DNA from: JBBTWV01 sp038062615
GTDB lineage: Bacteria > Patescibacteriota > Gracilibacteria > UBA1369 > UM-FILTER-53-11
DNA length: 10,198 nucleotides
Direction of reading: 5' to 3'
NCBI GenBank assembly: GCA_038062615.1
Contig: JBBTWV010000077.1
Span: 1 to 10,198 of the forward strand
This document shows positions 6,802-10,198 of the stretch, piece by piece. The notes below the pieces were generated by a model. The model ran no database searches and was not told the DNA's origin. It worked only from the letters and a program-made list of their open reading frames with translations. Every line of letters starts with the position of its first letter. Position 1 is the stretch's first letter. The position numbers were made by a program, and so were the translations under genes.

Positions 6802-7734
6802 TTATCTTAGAACTTCCGCAAGCGGTTTTCCATACGTTCCGGCTTCCTTAAGCTCCTTCTTGATTTTAGCCAAGGCCACCAAATATTCTTCCCGTGTGAA
6901 CTGCCGATTAAGGATGCAATACTCTTTGTTTATGAGATAAACACAGCCAAAGCAGTTTTTGCAGTTATAGCATTGGCGCAAGTATTCGCTGTCTTCGCAT
7001 GAGGCGCAGTGTTCCAAAAAAAGACAGTTGGTAGAAGCACTTACGTCATGACACTCAAAACAGGAGTTAATATTGACGGCAAAATTGCAATCAATGGAGT
7101 TACTCGACGATGTTTCCCGGTCCAATACTTCGGTAAGGTAAGCGCTATCGCTGGTATTTTGAACGCCAAAACAGAGATAACAGTTATTGCCGAAATAAAT
7201 ATAATCGCCGAGTGACTTGCCGCCGGCTTTTACCAAGTGGCTCGAGAGCCGCGGATGTTTTTGGAACTCCTCACTTAAAATCTCCCAAATCTTTTTTGGC
7301 GGATTTTGGCGTAAGGCGCCAACCTTTCTGCGGTATTCTTCTTCCGTGTACGGTTTATTAAAAATGCAAAACTGCTTATGCCGAAGGCCAAAACAACCAA
7401 AACAGTCCTTGCAGTTCATACAGTCTAAACAAAATTCGCAGTTGCTACAGTTGTGGCAGTCCTGCAAAAAGGAGCCGTTATAAAGTCCGGTGCAGTCCAC
7501 ACACTCATAGCAAAGCTCGCTACCGCTGAGGTAGGCGCAGTCCACACAGTCTTTGGCTTTGGAGAGATATTCGCTGTAATAACAGTCCTCCGCATCATAC
7601 AAAAAATAGCTCAGGTAGATGTTTTTTGCCCGGTAGAGGTAGTCACCAAATGTCGCGTTTTCGGCCACGCGGCTGGCAGTCGCATTTTGCGGTTTGCTCA
7701 AGCAAAATTTTTTGAATTCGCTGTAAAAATCCAT
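6802..7734 (-). CDS. Cysteine-rich 12-residue-repeat protein, 310 residues, paralogue of the 5579-6475 product
   Basis: The function is unknown. The protein has 29 cysteines and the same two-block layout as the 298-residue protein two genes downstream. In the first block the 12-residue register is Ile39, Cys51, Cys63, Cys75, Gly87, Cys99, Cys111. In the second it is Cys185, Ser197, then Cys225, Cys237, Ser249, Cys261. Caps with FGC, then N-(K/R)-(P/Q)-(Y/F) and an E-E-Y helix start close each block (112-134 and 262-284). Between Cys93 and Cys114 a cysteine occurs at every third residue, eight in a row. No zinc ribbon, signal peptide or membrane segment is present, so unlike its paralogue it has no ribbon gene directly before it. 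The ATG at 7734 matches the start of the paralogue: both have a short Phe-rich helix first. A 45-base gap precedes the zinc-ribbon gene. Tandem duplication within the cluster is the simplest origin. Confidence 0.87.
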   Translation of the reverse strand: MDFYSEFKKFCLSKPQNATASRVAENATFGDYLYRAKNIYLSYFLYDAEDCYYSEYLSKAKDCVDCAYLSGSELCYECVDCTGLYNGSFLQDCHNCSNCEFCLDCMNCKDCFGCFGLRHKQFCIFNKPYTEEEYRRKVGALRQNPPKKIWEILSEEFQKHPRLSSHLVKAGGKSLGDYIYFGNNCYLCFGVQNTSDSAYLTEVLDRETSSSNSIDCNFAVNINSCFECHDVSASTNCLFLEHCASCEDSEYLRQCYNCKNCFGCVYLINKEYCILNRQFTREEYLVALAKIKKELKEAGTYGKPLAEVLR

Positions 7735-7750
7735 TTTTTATACGCTCAGG

Positions 7751-7818
7751 CCTTGTTCAGTTGCCCATCGCAGGGACGCTCGGGCGTCTTCACTCGGCCT
7801 TCGCGCTCGCAAACAAGG
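7751..7818. repeat. Intergenic GC-rich inverted repeat with internal hairpin
   Basis: The 103-base gap between the ATPase gene and the next cysteine-rich gene holds 7-bp inverted arms, CCTTGTT at 7751-7757 and AACAAGG at 7812-7818. Inside lies a hairpin GACGC-TCGG-GCGTC at 7775-7788. The interior is much richer in GC than the AT-rich flanks. It shares GTTGC (7760-7764) and CTCGGCCT (7793-7800) in the same order with the palindromic insertion in the helicase gene (4452-4456 and 4494-4501). It may be a dispersed palindromic element. It has no T-run to make it a convincing factor-independent terminator, although the messenger of the ATPase gene would form these structures right after its stop codon. 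Confidence 0.5.
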
Positions 7819-7837
7819 AAGAATTAAATAATATGCA

Positions 7838-10084
7838 CTATATGAGTGGTTCTGCGAACTTCTGTTCAATGGCGGCGGCTACGTTAGCCGCATCTTCATC
7901 ACTCCCACCCTCATCCCATTTCTTGAGTTCCTGTTCCACTTTTTCCCGCGGGTTGGCGTACTTTTCCCGAGACTGCTTAACAATTTCATTCGTGTAATCG
8001 AACTCGGGAGTGGGAACGTTGATGGTTCGTCCAGAAAACGCATCGCGTAATTCTCCGTCTACAGACATTTTAATATAAAATTCCCGAACGCCAAGGTTAA
8101 TAATGTCTCTCACCTTAAATATGGGCGTATATTCATTTTCCAAAATGGCGGCGTCCTCAGCACCAACACGGAAATTAACGATAGTACCTACGTTACCAAA
8201 AGCGGTTGTGCGGATAACGTGCGAAAGCTGGCCCATATACTGATGAGCCATGGTGAGGTTCAAATGATACTTGCGAGCTTCCGAAAGAATTTCTGCAAAC
8301 GTATCCGTGGCAAAGTACTGGAACTCATCACAGTAGAGATAAAAATCACGACGTTGCGCTTCGGGAATGGTGGTTCTTGCCATAGCCGCCTGTTGAATCT
8401 TGGTAACCACCATAGAGCCGATGAGCGCGGCATTTTCTTCACCCAAGTTACCTTTGGAGATTCTCATGAGAAGAATCTTTCCCTCGTTCATAATCTGCTC
8501 AATATTGATTTTATTCTGGGTCTGGCCGACGATATTACGAATAAGAGAGGTCGAAACGAACTGTCCCACCTTGTTAAGGATCGGCATGATGGCTTCGTTA
8601 TCAAACTTTTCACTCCATGCCGCAAACTCATTAACCCAAAAGTTTTTTATAACAGAGTCTTGAATTCTGGCCACGATTTTTTGGCGATAATTTTTATCGG
8701 AGAGCATTTTAAGAATAGAGAGCACGGTGGTGTTGGGTGAATCCAAAAGAGCCAGCGTGGTGTAGCGCAAAACGTGCTCCAGACGGTTGGTCCAGTTGTT
8801 ACCAAAAAGTTTCTTAAAGATGTCTATGAAACCGATGGTAACGCGCACGCGGAGTTCCTGAGGAACCTGTTCCAGCGGGTTAAAAGCCACCGGGAAGTCG
8901 TAATCAGCCGGATTAAAACAAACCACATCATTAATGCGTTCCTTGGGTACAAACTTCATCACGGCATCCACAAGGTCGCCGTGCGGATCCAAAACGCCCA
9001 CGCCATGACCGGCTTTAATATCGGCCTCAATGAGGAGTTCCAAAAGTTTAGACTTACCGGTACCGCTTTTCCCCACAACATAGAGATGACGACGGCGATC
9101 TTCACGCTTGAGTCCAAATTTAAAATTTTGATTGTGAAAATTGGTCACTCCAAAAAACGAAGCCTGTTGACTTGTAACGACTCCTTCACGGGGTAAGTCT
9201 CGCGGAGGCTCGGATTTTTTAGCGAGCACGTGCACAATATGCGGAACATCATCCGGGTGAGGGAAGTGGTAGATACTGGCCAACTCGTGAGAACTTAAAT
9301 TAAAGCCGACCGGCATTTTTCGCTCCAAATAATTCTTGAAAAAATTTCCCATGCGCGCTATGCGGAGGGGCTTAAATCCATTGAGATCAATGGTATTGAA
9401 CTGCAAAAAAGCTTTAATGAGTACATTGAGTTTTTGTTGAGCTTTTTCTTTGCTGGTGGAGACGTATGCCAACCGCACGGCGGTCCTATAGGTATGATGC
9501 TCGGCCTTGTGCTTGTAAGCCTCTTTTTCCATCTCACGCATAGCCTTGGACGACTTGAGCTTGAAGTAGTTCTTAATGCGGAAGTAGAGCCGAATGTTGT
9601 TGAACTTCATCTTCCATGAACGCAAAAAATTCAGCTTCCAGTCATCAGCAATGGGTTGTACAAAGGTCTGAATCCAAATCTGTTCGTCTTCCTCTGCTTT
9701 CGTCATAACCGAAAAAATACCAGCCAAGGAATCACTCTCAAATTCTTTAAAAGTCTTTATGGGAATAATGTCCGAGCGCAATAATTGCAATTCGGTGCCC
9801 GCAAAACCGCGATCAAGAGCGTCTGGTTTCACATAATCCGTTACTTCTTCAATTTCACAAAATGGGTACTGAGCATAAATTTGCCCTTCAATAAGCTCCT
9901 TAAGATTGCGCTCAATGCATGTGAAAAAATAAATGTGCTGATTATACGACGTCATCTCAAAGGTAAACGTATGGTGGTGAAGAATTTCATGAATATTCAC
10001 CAAAAGCTGCTCAAACGCCAAAACACGCTTTTCTATTTCCTGAGGAATTCTTATGAGGAGCAGAACTTTATTTTTCGGCAGCAT
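7838..10084 (-). CDS. TraG/VirD4/HerA-like DNA-translocase ATPase, soluble, 748 residues
   Basis: The protein belongs to the FtsK/HerA/VirD4 group of ring-forming ATPases that move DNA or protein. The C-terminal half has the Walker A motif GKSGTGKS (338-345), LDPHGD (365-370) as seen in conjugation coupling proteins, FNPLE (401-405), the Walker B motif FYLYCDEFQ (581-589, Asp586 and Glu587) and AHQYMGQL (613-620), the glutamine motif near the subunit interface. The tail after 700 is acidic and coiled, ending in a short helix. The N-terminal 300 residues form an alpha/beta region of unknown function that I recall as typical of the Patescibacteria versions. No membrane segment is seen at the N-terminus, although VirD4 and TraG coupling proteins, and relatives I recall from Candidate Phyla Radiation genomes, usually have one. 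A partner upstream of the window could supply it. No relaxase or pilus gene is visible here. The ATG at 10084 has a pyrimidine-rich leader and no Shine-Dalgarno sequence. Confidence 0.88.
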   Translation of the reverse strand: MLPKNKVLLLIRIPQEIEKRVLAFEQLLVNIHEILHHHTFTFEMTSYNQHIYFFTCIERNLKELIEGQIYAQYPFCEIEEVTDYVKPDALDRGFAGTELQLLRSDIIPIKTFKEFESDSLAGIFSVMTKAEEDEQIWIQTFVQPIADDWKLNFLRSWKMKFNNIRLYFRIKNYFKLKSSKAMREMEKEAYKHKAEHHTYRTAVRLAYVSTSKEKAQQKLNVLIKAFLQFNTIDLNGFKPLRIARMGNFFKNYLERKMPVGFNLSSHELASIYHFPHPDDVPHIVHVLAKKSEPPRDLPREGVVTSQQASFFGVTNFHNQNFKFGLKREDRRRHLYVVGKSGTGKSKLLELLIEADIKAGHGVGVLDPHGDLVDAVMKFVPKERINDVVCFNPADYDFPVAFNPLEQVPQELRVRVTIGFIDIFKKLFGNNWTNRLEHVLRYTTLALLDSPNTTVLSILKMLSDKNYRQKIVARIQDSVIKNFWVNEFAAWSEKFDNEAIMPILNKVGQFVSTSLIRNIVGQTQNKINIEQIMNEGKILLMRISKGNLGEENAALIGSMVVTKIQQAAMARTTIPEAQRRDFYLYCDEFQYFATDTFAEILSEARKYHLNLTMAHQYMGQLSHVIRTTAFGNVGTIVNFRVGAEDAAILENEYTPIFKVRDIINLGVREFYIKMSVDGELRDAFSGRTINVPTPEFDYTNEIVKQSREKYANPREKVEQELKKWDEGGSDEDAANVAAAIEQKFAEPLI

Positions 10085-10104
10085 AAAAAGAGGTATACAT
10101 GTTT

Positions 10105-10110
10105 AATATA
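10105..10110 (-). promoter_or_regulatory. Possible -10 box for the ATPase gene
   Basis: TATATT on the minus strand at 10110-10105 matches five of six bases of the consensus and lies 20 bases before the ATG at 10084, in an AT-rich gap. No good -35 box is seen at 16-18 bases upstream (the region reads TTCTCT), so this is a weak call that rests on position and composition. Confidence 0.3.
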
Positions 10111-10170
10111 ACACAAAAAACAGGTTTAGAGAAGGCCGTGTGCTCGGGTAATGTAAAGCAGATGGAACAG

Positions 10171-10197
10171 TCCTAACACCTTTGATGGGTGTTAGGA
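10171..10197. repeat. Perfect 10-bp inverted repeat (hairpin) at the right edge
   Basis: TCCTAACACC at 10171-10180 and GGTGTTAGGA at 10188-10197 form a perfect 10-bp stem with a 7-base interval. It lies 86 bases upstream of the ATPase start. Read on the minus strand, no T-run follows, so it is not a standard terminator for a gene coming from the right. On the plus strand the sequence that would follow is outside the window. It may be a terminator for a plus-strand or convergent transcript, or an operator. The bases between 10111 and 10170 hold nothing I recognise. Confidence 0.6.
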
Positions 10198-10198
10198 T

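Noticed and set aside
7453..7997. Plus-strand open frames spanning the gap between the ATPase and the 310-residue protein genes
   Set aside because: They are antisense to two convincing genes and show no domain-like composition; part of their frame comes from the GC-rich inverted repeat.
10109..10198. Possible plus-strand structured RNA resembling the small signal recognition particle RNA (GTGTGC...CGGG words)
   Set aside because: The essential GGAA tetraloop stem with its GGUC and GCAGCC flanks is absent, so the similarity is limited to short words.
1..10198. CRISPR array, tRNA or rRNA genes, or an insertion-sequence transposase
   Set aside because: No regularly spaced direct repeats, no cloverleaf or rRNA sequence, and no transposase motifs were seen in the coding or gap sequence.

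Overview
The window reads as bacterial chromosome from a member of the Candidate Phyla Radiation (Patescibacteria). The grounds are three: tandem genes for cysteine-rich proteins of a kind I recall mainly from such genomes, a long TraG/VirD4-like ATPase of the type common there, and very tight gene packing. This is an inference from gene content; no ribosomal RNA gene is present to fix the taxon. TGA appears to be an ordinary stop: rmuC ends in two tandem TGA codons and the long reading frames contain none. That argues against the recoded Gracilibacteria/Absconditabacteria groups.

All seven genes are on the minus strand, so the transcription order runs from right to left. From 10084 down to 7838 lies a soluble TraG/VirD4/HerA-like ATPase. 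A 103-base gap with a GC-rich inverted repeat follows. Next come three cysteine-rich genes: a 310-residue protein (7734-6802), a 93-residue double zinc ribbon (6756-6475) and a 298-residue paralogue of the first (6475-5579), which starts within the stop codon of the zinc-ribbon gene. After a 69-base gap holding a good promoter-like sequence comes a UvrD/PcrA-type helicase fused to an AddB/Cas4-like iron-sulphur nuclease (5509-2594). An RmuC-like membrane-anchored nuclease-fold protein (2588-1362) follows 5 bases later, and then infB, the gene for initiation factor IF-2 (from 1321, running off the left edge). No gap exceeds 115 bases, and no plus-strand gene is credible.

The most striking material is in the cysteine-rich proteins. 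In the 298-residue protein eight cysteines (30, 42, 54, 66, 78, 90, 102, 114) stand exactly 12 residues apart. The 310-residue paralogue keeps the same 12-residue register and also carries eight cysteines at every third residue (93 to 114). Both proteins consist of two such repeat blocks, each closed by an FGC...NKPY-like cap. This suggests a very short-coil beta-solenoid with cysteine ladders. I know of no assigned function.

Functionally the window combines DNA translocation (the ATPase), DNA unwinding and cutting (the helicase-nuclease), a second nuclease-fold protein (RmuC) and probable metal-binding or disulphide-rich proteins. The helicase and rmuC look like one transcription unit, perhaps continuing into infB. 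Whether the ATPase and the cysteine-rich genes work with them cannot be decided from one locus. The helicase gene also carries an in-frame, palindrome-rich insertion that resembles the intergenic inverted repeat, so a mobile or repetitive element may be present.
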